Position numbers and translations under genes: made by a program. A stretch of DNA of 64,000 bases from Corynebacterium jeikeium (GTDB taxonomy: Bacteria > Actinomycetota > Actinomycetes > Mycobacteriales > Mycobacteriaceae): the NCBI GenBank assembly GCA_003955985.1, contig CP033784.1:1798001-1862000 (forward strand), read 5' to 3'. The notes under the pieces were generated by a model. The model made no database searches. It saw nothing but the letters and a program-made list of their open reading frames with translations, and was not told where the DNA came from. Numbering within the stretch: position 1 is the stretch's first letter; the number at the start of each line of letters is the position of its first letter. This document shows positions 49,434 through 58,109 of the stretch, one piece after another.

Positions 49434-49802
49434 CTAGCGAGCTAGACTGACCAGTTCGCTGGCGTAGATTTCCGGCGACGTTGGGCCGTCATAAATAAAC
49501 AGTGAAACGTAATCGTCAAGGGTAAAAGATTCAAGTGCTGCGGTCATTGTCGCTGTCGCTTCTTCCTGGGATCCCAAGCGAAGATGCCCGGATAGTGGGA
49601 TGGTCGGCTCAATCGCTGCGATTTCGTCCGTGCGACCGCAAACAGCGCGGCGTTTTAAATGCCTAAGCGCGCTTTTCTAGTTACGACCTGTCTGGGGTGG
49701 CACGGACTGGAGACAGCAGCAACACATCTGCAGCGATGGTGCAATAGCAGCGAAAGCTCGGTTCATGGACTCAGAGCGGTTGGACGCTGGGTGCATAGCC
49801 AT
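49434..49802 (-). pseudogene. Decayed gene remnant with in-frame TAG
   Basis: An ATG at 49802 has AAGGAAGGAG eight bases upstream, a good ribosome site. Its frame stops at TAG 49677-49679 after 41 codons, yet the same frame stays open from there to TAG 49434-49436 for another 80 codons of protein-like sequence (ending ..PEIYASELVSLAR). A one-base shift inside the first part gives the more natural AADVLLLSPVRATPD. This looks like the remains of a gene with stops, shifts and probably an internal deletion. The tail is faintly like luciferase-type flavin enzymes, but that is weak. Confidence 0.5.
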
Positions 49803-50034
49803 CGGGGTGTCTCCTTCCTTGTAATCCCGGGAAATGATTCGCAACTAAGAAAGATCTCTTGAATCAATATCCGTGCCGGTCGTTGATAATGAACAACTTA
49901 GTCTATTTCTAAGCGCCTTGCAATGGGGTACGCCCGAAATAGTTCACACTCACTACGCACTCCACAACTTCATCACTTACGCCAGATAGTTTCATCACTA
50001 TCACCGTCTTCGGGAAAGTCGAGGAAGAAAGACT
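49803..50034. other. Upstream region of glpD
   Basis: No gene seen. It contains a small inverted repeat CTTAG-N7-CTAAG at 49897-49913 and two copies of ttcatcact 22 bp apart near 49971-50001. GAGGAAG lies just before the glpD ATG. No TetR-type regulator gene, such as M. tuberculosis has next to glpD1, is present. Confidence 0.5.
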
Positions 50035-51618
50035 ATGACTGCCACGCACGCTCCTCAGCGCGATCGCTCAGCTGCGGTTTTGAACAAGGCTCGTCGGCAA
50101 GCGGACTTGAATCGTCTACGCGAAGAAACCGCTAAGGGCGACATCCCAGATCTGCTGGTCATCGGCGCCGGTATCACTGGTGTCGGCATCGCTTTAGATG
50201 CGGCGTCGAGGGGTTTGAAAACCGTTCTCGTCGAATCGAAGGACCTCGCTTTCGGCACCTCTCGTTGGTCATCGAAGCTCGCCCACGGCGGACTGCGCTA
50301 CCTTGCCAGTGGCAATGTCGGTATCGCTCGCCGCTCAGCTATTGAACGTGGTGCGCTGCTCGACGTCACCGCTCCGCACCTAGTGCGTAACCTGCCGCAG
50401 GTTGTACCGGTGATGGATAACTTTGCACCGTTGACCAGGGTTTTGCCGCGTTTAGGCTTTTTGGCCGGTGACTTTCTGCGCATTATCGCTGGTACCTCCG
50501 CCACTACCCTGCCATTGTCCCGCACTGTCAGTTCCCGCCGAGTCAGCCAGCTTTCGCCGACCGTCCGTAAGCGCGACGTGAAATTCGGCTACGTCAACTA
50601 CGACGGTCAGCTGCGTGACGACGCACGCTTGGTCACCGCTATCGCTCGAACCGCCGCTAGCTACGGTGCAACTATCTTGACCCGGGTCCGCTGCGAGACT
50701 GCCTCTGGAACGAGCGCCACACTAAGCGACGAGCTCACTGGCGATTCCTTCGAGCTGCCGGCTCACGCTGTGGTCAATGCCACTGGTGTGTGGGCCGCAA
50801 ACCTAGCGACGAACATCAAGATTCGCCCATCTCGCGGCACGCATCTGGTTCTTGACGCCGCGAAGCTAGGCAACCCTACCGGCTCTCTGACGGTACCGGT
50901 TCCTGGTCACACCAACCGTTTCTGTTTTGTCCTTCCCGCAGAGCACAACCGCGTCTACATTGGCCTGACCGATGAGGATGCACCGGGCCCGATTCCGGAC
51001 GAGCCGGAAGTGCCGGAGGATGACATCGTTTTTCTGCTCGATGTCATCAACCAGGCACTCGAGGTTCCGCTCACTCGTGACGATGTCATCGGTGCTTTCG
51101 CCGGCCTGCGTCCGCTCATCGACGCCGGCGAGGCACACACCGCTGACCTCTCCCGCGAGCACGCCTTGTTGGAGGCCCCGAACGGCCTGATTTCCATTAC
51201 TGGGGGCAAGCTCACCGAGTACCGTCTAATGGCGGAGCAAACCGTGGACAAGGTTGCGGAAAAGCTCGGTGTTTCGCTTGCTCCGTGCTCCACCCGCACC
51301 ATCCCTGTGCTGGGCTCCGAGCCAGAGGAGCTCGACCGCGCTCGCACCGCTGCCGCTGCCGGCCGTATCCCGATGCCGCTGTTTAACCGCTACGGTGCCG
51401 AATCCTTCGAGGTCATCGAATCCTGTCCGCTCGACCGACCGCTCGACCCGGTAGCGGAGGGTCTCGATGTCACCCGCGCCGAGTTCGCCTGGCATGTGAC
51501 GCACGAGGGAGCTCTCAGCGTCGACGATATTCTCGATCGCCGCACACGTCTGGGGCTGGTCAAGGCTGATCGCGAAGCTGCCCTGCCAGCTGCTCAGGAG
51601 GCACTGGGGCTGGCCTAG
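50035..51618 (+). CDS. glpD: Glycerol-3-phosphate dehydrogenase (FAD, respiratory)
   Basis: Oxidises glycerol-3-phosphate to dihydroxyacetone phosphate, passing electrons to menaquinone; peripheral membrane, 527 aa. FAD-binding LLVIGAGITGVGIALDAASRG, then SSKLAHGGLRYL and the substrate region. The C-terminal DAO_C domain (ending DDILDRRTRLGL) is present, the overall length being ~30-50 aa shorter than typical. It may serve glycerol or lipid turnover together with the flavoprotein and lipid kinase upstream. Confidence 0.94.
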   Translation: MTATHAPQRDRSAAVLNKARRQADLNRLREETAKGDIPDLLVIGAGITGVGIALDAASRGLKTVLVESKDLAFGTSRWSSKLAHGGLRYLASGNVGIARRSAIERGALLDVTAPHLVRNLPQVVPVMDNFAPLTRVLPRLGFLAGDFLRIIAGTSATTLPLSRTVSSRRVSQLSPTVRKRDVKFGYVNYDGQLRDDARLVTAIARTAASYGATILTRVRCETASGTSATLSDELTGDSFELPAHAVVNATGVWAANLATNIKIRPSRGTHLVLDAAKLGNPTGSLTVPVPGHTNRFCFVLPAEHNRVYIGLTDEDAPGPIPDEPEVPEDDIVFLLDVINQALEVPLTRDDVIGAFAGLRPLIDAGEAHTADLSREHALLEAPNGLISITGGKLTEYRLMAEQTVDKVAEKLGVSLAPCSTRTIPVLGSEPEELDRARTAAAAGRIPMPLFNRYGAESFEVIESCPLDRPLDPVAEGLDVTRAEFAWHVTHEGALSVDDILDRRTRLGLVKADREAALPAAQEALGLA

Positions 51619-51666
51619 CGCTGGCCATTGCCGCGGCTGCTTCTGATGCGGCCGTAGCTACTGGTT

Positions 51667-51697
51667 AAAGCAGGGGTCTTCGGACTTCCCGCTTTTT
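51667..51697 (+). terminator. Intrinsic terminator of glpD
   Basis: AAGC.GGG.GTC-TTCG-GAC..CCC.GCTT forms a stem with a UUCG tetraloop followed by TTTTCT. It ends 17 bp before the aecD ATG. Confidence 0.7.
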
Positions 51698-51700
51698 CTG

Positions 51701-51706
51701 TATACA
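51701..51706 (+). promoter_or_regulatory. Possible -10 box of aecD
   Basis: TATACA lies 8 bases before the aecD ATG and directly after the glpD terminator, so a leaderless or nearly leaderless aecD transcript is likely. Confidence 0.4.
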
Positions 51707-51714
51707 CGGAAACT

Positions 51715-52866
51715 ATGAGTGTAAATAACGCTGTCACTTTCCCCTCCCTCGATGAACTCCGCTCCCGCAGGACAGTCAAATGGACCGCATATTCACCGGA
51801 CGTGCTGCCACTGTGGATCGCCGAATCCGATGCCACAACCTGCCCTGCCGTCAGTGCCGCAATCGACGAGGCGTGTCAGCGCGAACAATTCGGATACCTC
51901 TCGCAGGACATCACCGCGCTTACGACCGCAACCGCGGACTTTTCTGCACAACGCTACGGATGGCGCCCGAACCCCGACAATATCTTTGCCGTCGCTGACG
52001 TCGTCCGCGGTGTCACACTCGCGGTTGAACGCTTCACCCGCCCCGATTCCGCAATTGTCGTCCCCACTCCCGCCTACATGCCGTTTTTCCAGGTAGGTCC
52101 CGCGCTGGGACGCGAGACAGTGTGCATTCCCACGCTTGCCGACGGCCCGGATCTCGGCGCCCTCGAACGCGCCTTCGCCGACGGTGCCGGTTGCCTGATC
52201 TTGTGTAACCCGAATAATCCTCTCGGCTTTACCTACTCCCCCGAAAAACTGCGTGAGATTACCGATTTAGCCGCTCGCTTTGGTGCGCGCGTTATCTCAG
52301 ACGAGATTCACGGCCCAGTTGTTCTAGATGGCACTCACACTCCAACCGCGTCGGTGTCGGATACCGCGGCGGCCGTGACTATCACGGTGACTGCTACCTC
52401 GAAGGGCTGGAATACCGCCGGCCTCAAGTGTGCGCAAATCATCTTTAACGACGAAGATGCCAAAACCTGGCTGGAGCTGCCCTTCATTGTTCGCGAAGGC
52501 GCTTCTATTCTTGGTGTCGCCGCGGCCACCGCCGCCTACCGCGATGGCGTGCCCTGGCTGGACAATTTTGTCGATGTCCTGCGCACCAACCGTGAGACTC
52601 TGCGAACACGTTTGTCCACTATTGCGCCACAGGCTCGCTTTACCCCACCGCAAGCATCATTTTTGGCGTGGTTGGACTTGGGTGACGTGCCTGGTGTTGA
52701 CAGTGAGGACCCAGCTGCGTGGCTGGTTGAAAACGCCAAAATAGCACTCAACCCCGGCTTCGCATTCGGCGAAGGCGGGGTTGGGCATGTGCGGCTTAAC
52801 TTTGCGACCTCCCCGGAAATCCTCGGTGAGGCCCTGGACCGTCTTGACGCGGCCCTGCGCTTGTAG
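51715..52866 (+). CDS. aecD: Cystathionine beta-lyase / C-S lyase (MalY-PatB family)
   Basis: PLP enzyme cleaving C-S bonds of cystathionine and aminoethylcysteine; 383 aa. It matches C. glutamicum AecD in many blocks: RRTVKWT, DVLPLWIAESD, CNPNNPLG, DEIHGPVV. The PLP-binding Lys230 lies in TATSKGWNTAGLKCAQ. Role: methionine synthesis from cystathionine and sulphur-volatile release. The nearby brnQ of C. glutamicum is not seen here. Confidence 0.93.
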   Translation: MSVNNAVTFPSLDELRSRRTVKWTAYSPDVLPLWIAESDATTCPAVSAAIDEACQREQFGYLSQDITALTTATADFSAQRYGWRPNPDNIFAVADVVRGVTLAVERFTRPDSAIVVPTPAYMPFFQVGPALGRETVCIPTLADGPDLGALERAFADGAGCLILCNPNNPLGFTYSPEKLREITDLAARFGARVISDEIHGPVVLDGTHTPTASVSDTAAAVTITVTATSKGWNTAGLKCAQIIFNDEDAKTWLELPFIVREGASILGVAAATAAYRDGVPWLDNFVDVLRTNRETLRTRLSTIAPQARFTPPQASFLAWLDLGDVPGVDSEDPAAWLVENAKIALNPGFAFGEGGVGHVRLNFATSPEILGEALDRLDAALRL

Positions 52867-52874
52867 TTGACGTT

Positions 52875-54233
52875 TTAGTTGGTGACAGTGACGCTGCCGT
52901 CGGCGTTGACAACAACGTTGGCGGCCAGAGCGCGAGCCAGGTTCATGCGAACGTGCTGGCCCTCACCGTCAGTGCGATCGAGCGGGTAGCCGGATGGGAT
53001 TGCGGTCTGAGCGAGGACGGAGCTGCGCTGTTCCTCAGTCAGCTGCGGGAAGCGGGTCTCCAGCAAACCTGCGTAACGCTTCGGAACAACAACTGGCTCG
53101 TTAGCCGGGCCAACCTGCTTGAAGTCGTAGGTCATGCGTTCGGTGTACTGCTGAACGGCAGCTGCGGTGCTCATGTACGGAGTGTCCTTGGCAACGCAGT
53201 TGGCGATGGTGTCGCCACAGCGGTACTCGAGCTCCGTACGCAGCTCATCCATGGCTTCTTCGATGAGTGGGCGGAACTCTGGGTCTGCCCAACGATCAGC
53301 TGCGGCCTGGTTGCCCATCATGCGGCCGCCCATAACGTCCAGCGGGTAGTGGACGCCCATGACAAGGCGAGAATGACCAGCCTCGGACGCACGCGCCTGA
53401 ATCTGCGGTGCAACCTCCGGCAGCATCATAGCCAGCATGGTTGAAGTCCATGCAGCCTTGTTGGTGTGGCCCGACGGGTAGGACGGGGTGGTCGAGTACG
53501 GGTCGTCCTGACCTTCGCGGTAGTAGCGCTCGATGCGCTCCGGCGCCACCACAAACGGGCGATCGTAGCCGTAGACGTACTTCTCGAAGAAGGTCGAGCT
53601 GACCAGACCGCCGCCGCGAGCAAGGTTGCCGGACAGCAGGGCCTTTACCTTCGGCAGGCGATCCTCGTCGTAGGCATCACGGAAGTACTGGCCCAGGTTT
53701 GCACCGAAAGCAGTGGAAATATTGGCCAGTGGGTCCAGGTAGTCGTCATCAAGAGCGAGTTCCTGTGCCTGCGGTTCATTCTTGGCAGCGTTGTTAATGC
53801 GGACGACCGTTTCGAGGTTCTGGTCCATAACCTCTGGGTGGTTCTTCTCCAGCTCCACGAAAGGATGCACAACGTAGAAGTAGAACCAGTTATCGGTGGC
53901 GGCATCCGACGGGTACGCGCGTGCAATCTGGTCCGGGCGATACGAGGTTGGCTTCGGCGCATTCGGGTCGGTGTTTTCACCGGAAGATGACGGCAGCGAG
54001 ATGGAATCCGGGACCTCGAAGCCACCGCCGGGGAGCTTGATTCCCTCTGGAGCGGCCACATTAGCTGGAAGATCAGAAACAGAGTCCAGGCGGTTGCCGA
54101 GCTCGGCCAACGGGTTGACCGGAGCTGCCACGGCCGTTGCCGGTGTAAGCCCCATTACAACTGCCATTGCTGCGGTAGCAGCGCCGACGCGAGTACGTGT
54201 TGCAGTGCGCTTGTGCGGCTTCAAAGAAGACAC
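52875..54233 (-). CDS. Secreted acid phosphatase of the PAP2 fold
   Basis: 452 aa from GTG 54233 (AAGGA nine bases upstream). A basic start and hydrophobic core (GAATAAMAVVMGLTPATAVAA) form a Sec signal peptide, with cleavage near VAAP. The class A phosphatase motifs are present: KALLSGN region, PSGHTNKAA with catalytic His, and SRLVMGVHYPLDVMGG. It resembles PhoN/PhoC-type enzymes and probably frees phosphate outside the cell. The C-terminal ~100 residues are an additional tail. Converges on aecD (8 bp apart). Confidence 0.9.
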   Translation of the reverse strand: MSSLKPHKRTATRTRVGAATAAMAVVMGLTPATAVAAPVNPLAELGNRLDSVSDLPANVAAPEGIKLPGGGFEVPDSISLPSSSGENTDPNAPKPTSYRPDQIARAYPSDAATDNWFYFYVVHPFVELEKNHPEVMDQNLETVVRINNAAKNEPQAQELALDDDYLDPLANISTAFGANLGQYFRDAYDEDRLPKVKALLSGNLARGGGLVSSTFFEKYVYGYDRPFVVAPERIERYYREGQDDPYSTTPSYPSGHTNKAAWTSTMLAMMLPEVAPQIQARASEAGHSRLVMGVHYPLDVMGGRMMGNQAAADRWADPEFRPLIEEAMDELRTELEYRCGDTIANCVAKDTPYMSTAAAVQQYTERMTYDFKQVGPANEPVVVPKRYAGLLETRFPQLTEEQRSSVLAQTAIPSGYPLDRTDGEGQHVRMNLARALAANVVVNADGSVTVTN

Positions 54234-54436
54234 TGAAGCATTCCTTTCCAGATTGCTGCGTGGGAGGCACCAGTTGTGAAGTGCTCTATAAGCCAAGGTC
54301 TGACAAAATCTTCACTTATGTTAAGCGCACTGTGAGGTTTCGGCGCGTTGAAAAGAAACAAGTTTTCAAAATGCTAGGGCCAATCGTGGGAACTTTCCCC
54401 CTCAGACTCCGGATTTTCACTGATAAATGCATAAAA

Positions 54437-54472
54437 GAAACCGGTTGGCGGGATAAAAGCCCGTCAACCGGT
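54437..54472 (-). terminator. Intrinsic terminator of the hydroxyacyl-CoA dehydrogenase gene
   Basis: ACCGGTTGGCGGG (54440-54452) pairs with CCCGTCAACCGGT (54460-54472) with one G-T pair; the minus strand continues TTTCTTTTATG. It lies about 40 bp after the stop codon. Confidence 0.8.
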
Positions 54473-54513
54473 AAGAATTCAATACTCGCCCCAAACGGGG
54501 CTAAAAGCGTGGA

Positions 54514-55380
54514 CTACTTGGAGTAGTCGTAGAAGCCACGGCCGGACTTGCGGCCGAAGTGACCCGCCTCAACCATGCGCTTGAGCAGCGGAGGTGCCGC
54601 GTAAGTCGGCTCCTTGTACTCATCGAACATGGCATCGGCAATGAACTTGATGGTGTCCAGACCAACCATGTCGGCCAGAGTCAGCGGACCCATCGGGTGC
54701 GCACAGCCATTGACCATTCCGGCATCGATGTCTTCTGCGGTAGCAATGCCGTCCTGCAGCATGCGGATAGCGCCGAGGATGTACGGAACCAGCAGGGCGT
54801 TAACAATGAAGCCCGAGCGATCCTTAGCGCGAATGACGGTCTTGCCCAGCGCCTCGGAAGCGTACTCGTACGCACGCTCCGACTGAACATCACCGGTCGT
54901 CAGAGTAACGACATGCTCTACCAGAGGCAGAACGGGCACCGGGTTGAAGAAGTGCAGACCCATGACGCGCTCCGGACGCTTGGTGGCTGCGGCAATGGAC
55001 TGAATCGGCAGCGAGGAGGTGTTGGAAGCCAGGATGGCATCGTCCGACTCAACAATCTCATCGAGCTGCGAGAAGACGCTGGCCTTTACTTCCGGGTTCT
55101 CCACGATGGCCTCGATGACCAGCTCACGGTCAGCGAAGTCCTCCAGCTTGGTGGTGAAGCTAATACGTCCCAGAATCTCATCACGTGCAGACTGCTCTAG
55201 CTTGCCACGGGAAACGGCCTTATCCAGTGACTTTTCAATACGGGCGCGACCGGACTCAAGGAACTCCTCCTTGGCCTCCCAGACCTTGACATCGCTACCG
55301 GCCTTCGCACAGACCTCAATAATTCCGGAGCCCATCTGACCGGCGCCGACGATACCTACTCGCGAGATACTATTTGCCAT
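54514..55380 (-). CDS. 3-hydroxybutyryl-CoA / 3-hydroxyacyl-CoA dehydrogenase
   Basis: NAD(P)-dependent oxidation of 3-hydroxyacyl-CoA; 288 aa, a single-domain enzyme. Rossmann GAGQMGSGIIEVCAKAG at 10-26, catalytic His in GLHFFNPVPVLPLVEHV, and the C-terminal dimer domain with GCAHPMGPLTLADMVGLDT. It stands alone with its own terminator. Hbd/PaaH-like; whether it serves beta-oxidation or another route cannot be decided. Confidence 0.92.
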   Translation of the reverse strand: MANSISRVGIVGAGQMGSGIIEVCAKAGSDVKVWEAKEEFLESGRARIEKSLDKAVSRGKLEQSARDEILGRISFTTKLEDFADRELVIEAIVENPEVKASVFSQLDEIVESDDAILASNTSSLPIQSIAAATKRPERVMGLHFFNPVPVLPLVEHVVTLTTGDVQSERAYEYASEALGKTVIRAKDRSGFIVNALLVPYILGAIRMLQDGIATAEDIDAGMVNGCAHPMGPLTLADMVGLDTIKFIADAMFDEYKEPTYAAPPLLKRMVEAGHFGRKSGRGFYDYSK

Positions 55381-55566
55381 TGGCGTGTTTTCCTACCTTC
55401 TACTCTGGGTTATTAGCCAGCATTGTGCTTCATCCGAGTGCGCATTCGCTTGACGACGATCACAGCGCACTGGCTTTATTTACACGCTACTCACTTCCCC
55501 GGTTCCCCGGGCACGCTTTGCAGGACTTTTTACTTGAATTTGCCCCCCACGAGCTTTGGGCAGCGG

Positions 55567-56184
55567 CTAGTACTGCATACGTTTTTCCAGCGCCTGCTGA
55601 ATATCTTCCAGCTGCTGCTGAGAAGAGCGTGCCAACTCTTGCAGGTCGTTTCCGCCATGCTTTTCCAGCTCTTCCCACTGTCCGAGCATCTTATCCAGGC
55701 TGCCTTCCATCAACGTCAGATAAGCCATATCTGCGTGTGGCCCCTCCTCGTTCTCGAGGCGAGTCATGGTGGCGGTGTCGAGCTTGGTCTCCGACGGATC
55801 AACATCGACGCCGAGAGTCTTGACTAGCTGCGCTTCCTCTTCAGCAAAGATTGGCTCCGCCTGCTGCGCAATCTTTCGAGTCTCTTCCGAGACCGATTCC
55901 TTTGCAATTAGTGTCTGCGATGCTTTCTTCAGCGCCGCAGTATCTGCCGCCAGCTGAGCCAAGTTATCCCGAATGGCGGCAGTGGAGGCAACAGCACTCT
56001 GCTCCTGGCTTGACTGATTTTGGCTACCCTCCAGGGCTGCCTCATCGCTATCCCCACAAGCACTGAGACCAACGACGAGAGCAGAGGCCAGCACAGCGGA
56101 GCCAATACGCAGGCCACGCCCAATCAGAGAATAGGTGTCACTGCTGGAAGCGGCTGCGCTATCGCGAATGGTGTCTGAGGACAT
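55567..56184 (-). CDS. Putative lipoprotein
   Basis: 205 aa. After a ~25-residue polar start (possibly the true start is internal) comes a hydrophobic stretch ending in LSAC, a lipobox with Cys about 47, then Gly/Asp/Ser linker and a helical, Gln/Glu/Ala-rich body, probably coiled coil, to the end. Likely anchored to the outer face of the membrane. Its start overlaps the stop of the ABM-domain gene (TAATG), so the two are cotranscribed. No domain recognised. Confidence 0.7.
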   Translation of the reverse strand: MSSDTIRDSAAASSSDTYSLIGRGLRIGSAVLASALVVGLSACGDSDEAALEGSQNQSSQEQSAVASTAAIRDNLAQLAADTAALKKASQTLIAKESVSEETRKIAQQAEPIFAEEEAQLVKTLGVDVDPSETKLDTATMTRLENEEGPHADMAYLTLMEGSLDKMLGQWEELEKHGGNDLQELARSSQQQLEDIQQALEKRMQY

Positions 56185-56507
56185 TAGTCGACCTGCAGCT
56201 CGCCCATGCGATCCCAGTCCTGCTTATCTGGCAGTACCTGCGAGACAATCTTCGGGGTCTCAGCGAGCAGCGGCTTCATCGCCTCCAGGCCCTTGGCGAA
56301 GTGCTCGGAATTGACGTGGGCTTCACCAGCGTCATCATCGAATGCCTCGACGAGGATGTACTGGTTGGGGTCTTCTACGCTGCGGGACCATTCAAACCAC
56401 TTGTTGCCAGCCTCTGCGCGGGTGGCAGCGGTGAACTCAGCGACGTGGTCCATCCATTCGTCGGCAAATTCCGGCTTAACTTGGTAATTCACAACGATAA
56501 AAATCAT
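56184..56507 (-). CDS. Antibiotic biosynthesis monooxygenase (ABM)-domain protein
   Basis: 107 aa from ATG 56507 (MIFIVVNYQVKPEFADEW). It shows the single ABM/YgiN-like ferredoxin fold: EWSRSVEDPNQYILVEAFDDDAGEAHVNSEHF is the family core. Such proteins act as small quinol monooxygenases or stress proteins, usually dimeric. The upstream 12 codons of open frame contain no good start. Overlaps the lipoprotein gene by one base. Confidence 0.85.
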   Translation of the reverse strand: MIFIVVNYQVKPEFADEWMDHVAEFTAATRAEAGNKWFEWSRSVEDPNQYILVEAFDDDAGEAHVNSEHFAKGLEAMKPLLAETPKIVSQVLPDKQDWDRMGELQVD

Positions 56508-56613
56508 GTCGCCCACTGTAGGCGCGTCCAAGCAGAATTGCACCCTTCGACGAATAGAGTTTCGCTGAGAATTTTTCTTACGCTGACCTCAGGTGACAGT
56601 TATATTGGTTTGT

Positions 56614-57168
56614 ATGATGAACACTCCGCTCATTCTCACCTACCAAGATAAGACCCCACGCATTCATTCCAGCGCCTGGATTGCGCCCGGCGCGGTCATT
56701 ATCGGTGATGTCGAAATCGGTGCGGATAGCTCCGTGTTCTACGGTTCTGTTCTCCGAGGAGACGTCGCACCGATCCGCATCGGCCAGCGCACCAATATTC
56801 AGGACAACTCCACAGTCCATGTCGACCGAGGTGTGCCCACAATTCTCGGCGATGATGTCACCGTCGGACACATGGCCTTGGTCCACGGCACCACGGTTGA
56901 AAATGGTTGCCTCATCGGCATGAAGTCCACCCTGCTTTCGCGTTCCCGTATCGGCGCTGGCAGCCTCATTGCTGCAGGTGCCGTGGTGTTGGAAGATCAG
57001 ATTATCGACCCCAGGTCGCTGGCTGCAGGCGTTCCCGCCAAGGTGCGTCGTGAACTCTCCGTCGAGGAAGCAGAGGGCTTCATCGCCCATGCAGGGCGTT
57101 ATGTGGAAACAGCGTCCAACCACCGCCACCTCCGCGAGGTCGACCTGGATATGGTGACTTTTAACTAG
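56614..57168 (+). CDS. Gamma-class carbonic anhydrase-like protein
   Basis: 184 aa, left-handed beta-helix of hexapeptide repeats (IGDVEIG, VAPIRIGQRTNIQDNS, TVGHMALVHG). Metal His candidates occur in STVHVDRG and VGHMALVHG. Members of the YrdA/CaiE-like branch may or may not have anhydrase activity. Start is ATG 56614 or 56617; a TATATT lies 8-13 bases before it, suggesting a leaderless transcript. Confidence 0.88.
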   Translation: MMNTPLILTYQDKTPRIHSSAWIAPGAVIIGDVEIGADSSVFYGSVLRGDVAPIRIGQRTNIQDNSTVHVDRGVPTILGDDVTVGHMALVHGTTVENGCLIGMKSTLLSRSRIGAGSLIAAGAVVLEDQIIDPRSLAAGVPAKVRRELSVEEAEGFIAHAGRYVETASNHRHLREVDLDMVTFN

Positions 57169-57181
57169 GCGGCTGCCGAGG

Positions 57182-57212
57182 CGCCTAGCTAAGCGGCTAG
57201 GCGGATTGTTTG
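57182..57212 (+). terminator. Possible terminator after the gamma-CA gene
   Basis: CGCCTAGC (57182-57189) pairs with GCTAGGCG (57196-57203), followed by gattgttt. Modest strength. Confidence 0.45.
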
Positions 57213-57230
57213 ACGGTCAGCGTCGCAGCA

Positions 57231-57938
57231 CTACACCACTGTCGCGCCCGCCGCGGCCAATTCCGCTAGTGCAGCCTTGCCGCGCTCCGGGTCCACCGCC
57301 GCGACCTGATTGCTCAGAACACGAACGGAAAAGCCCTCCTTGAGGCCATCGAGCACTGTGGCGCGGACGCAGTGGTCAGTCGCAACTCCCACCACATCGA
57401 TTTCTTCGATGTCAGAGGCGCGGAGAGCGTCGGCAAGCGAAACGCCAGCCTCCGTTGTTCCCTCGAAACCGGAGTAGGCGGCGGCGTACTCCCCTTTTGT
57501 GACATCGATACGCACAGCAGCGGGGTTGAGCTGCTCAAAAAACGCGATGGCGCGCTGCATGCCGGGGTGAATCTCTGCGCCCGGGGTACCTGCAACACAG
57601 TGTTTCGGCCAGGTATCGACGAAATCCGGGGTTTCAGAGAAGTGCGTGCCTGGGTCGATGTGATTGTCACGGGTGGTCGCAAGAACCGAGTACTTGTTAG
57701 CTGTGCCCGCAACATGCAGATATGTAGCGGTGTACGCTGCCTCAGCACCGTCGACGGCAAGTGCGCCACCCGCGGAAAAATCATTCTGAGCGTCGACGAC
57801 TACCAGTGCCATGCGGGGACGCGCCGGGCGCTGCTGTTCCTCGGAGTGGGCGTCATTGCTGGTGTCTGCCTCGGTGCCAGCGTTATCCGAGTTGTCCGCA
57901 TTGACCTGTCGGTAGATTTCGGAGAAGGAAGCGTTCAT
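57231..57938 (-). CDS. pncA: Nicotinamidase (pyrazinamidase)
   Basis: Hydrolyses nicotinamide to nicotinate for NAD recycling; 235 aa. Catalytic triad: Asp in VVVDAQNDF, Lys in DVTKGEYAAAYSGF region, Cys in GVATDHCVRATV. Metal-binding Asp/His are in HIDPGTHF. The N-terminus carries ~40 extra residues (Asn/Asp/Glu/Ser-rich) before the fold; a shorter protein starting at Met43 is possible. GATATA just upstream of the ATG suggests a leaderless mRNA. pncB is not adjacent. Confidence 0.92.
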   Translation of the reverse strand: MNASFSEIYRQVNADNSDNAGTEADTSNDAHSEEQQRPARPRMALVVVDAQNDFSAGGALAVDGAEAAYTATYLHVAGTANKYSVLATTRDNHIDPGTHFSETPDFVDTWPKHCVAGTPGAEIHPGMQRAIAFFEQLNPAAVRIDVTKGEYAAAYSGFEGTTEAGVSLADALRASDIEEIDVVGVATDHCVRATVLDGLKEGFSVRVLSNQVAAVDPERGKAALAELAAAGATVV

Positions 57939-57977
57939 GGCCTATATCTTGCCACGTGCCCACGTTCAGAGGAGCAC

Positions 57978-58064
57978 GTGAACTATCGACCGGACATCGA
58001 CGCCCTACCGACAACACAGAGTCAATCCGGGAAAGCGGTTAAAATTGCTCCGGTAATTCTTTGA
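57978..58064 (+). CDS. Possible 28-aa small ORF
   Basis: GTG at 57978 has GAGGAG upstream and opens 28 codons. The beginning NYRPDIDALPT resembles the N-terminus of HisC/aromatic aminotransferases, so it may be a fragment of such a gene or a leader. Low confidence. Confidence 0.25.
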   Translation: MNYRPDIDALPTTQSQSGKAVKIAPVIL

Positions 58065-58109
58065 TACGACGACGGCTCCTGGTCGCGTCCTCCAATACGG
58101 GAGGTTTTT

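Noticed and set aside
49677..49802. 41-aa ORF with four consecutive Cys as a cysteine-responsive leader peptide
   Set aside because: Poly-Cys leaders in mycobacteria precede sulphur-metabolism genes; here no gene follows on the minus strand, and the Cys run comes from a frame that looks shifted in a decayed gene.
54197..54526. 109-codon plus-strand ORF between the phosphatase and dehydrogenase genes
   Set aside because: Begins antisense in the phosphatase signal region and ends past the terminator hairpin; composition not protein-like.
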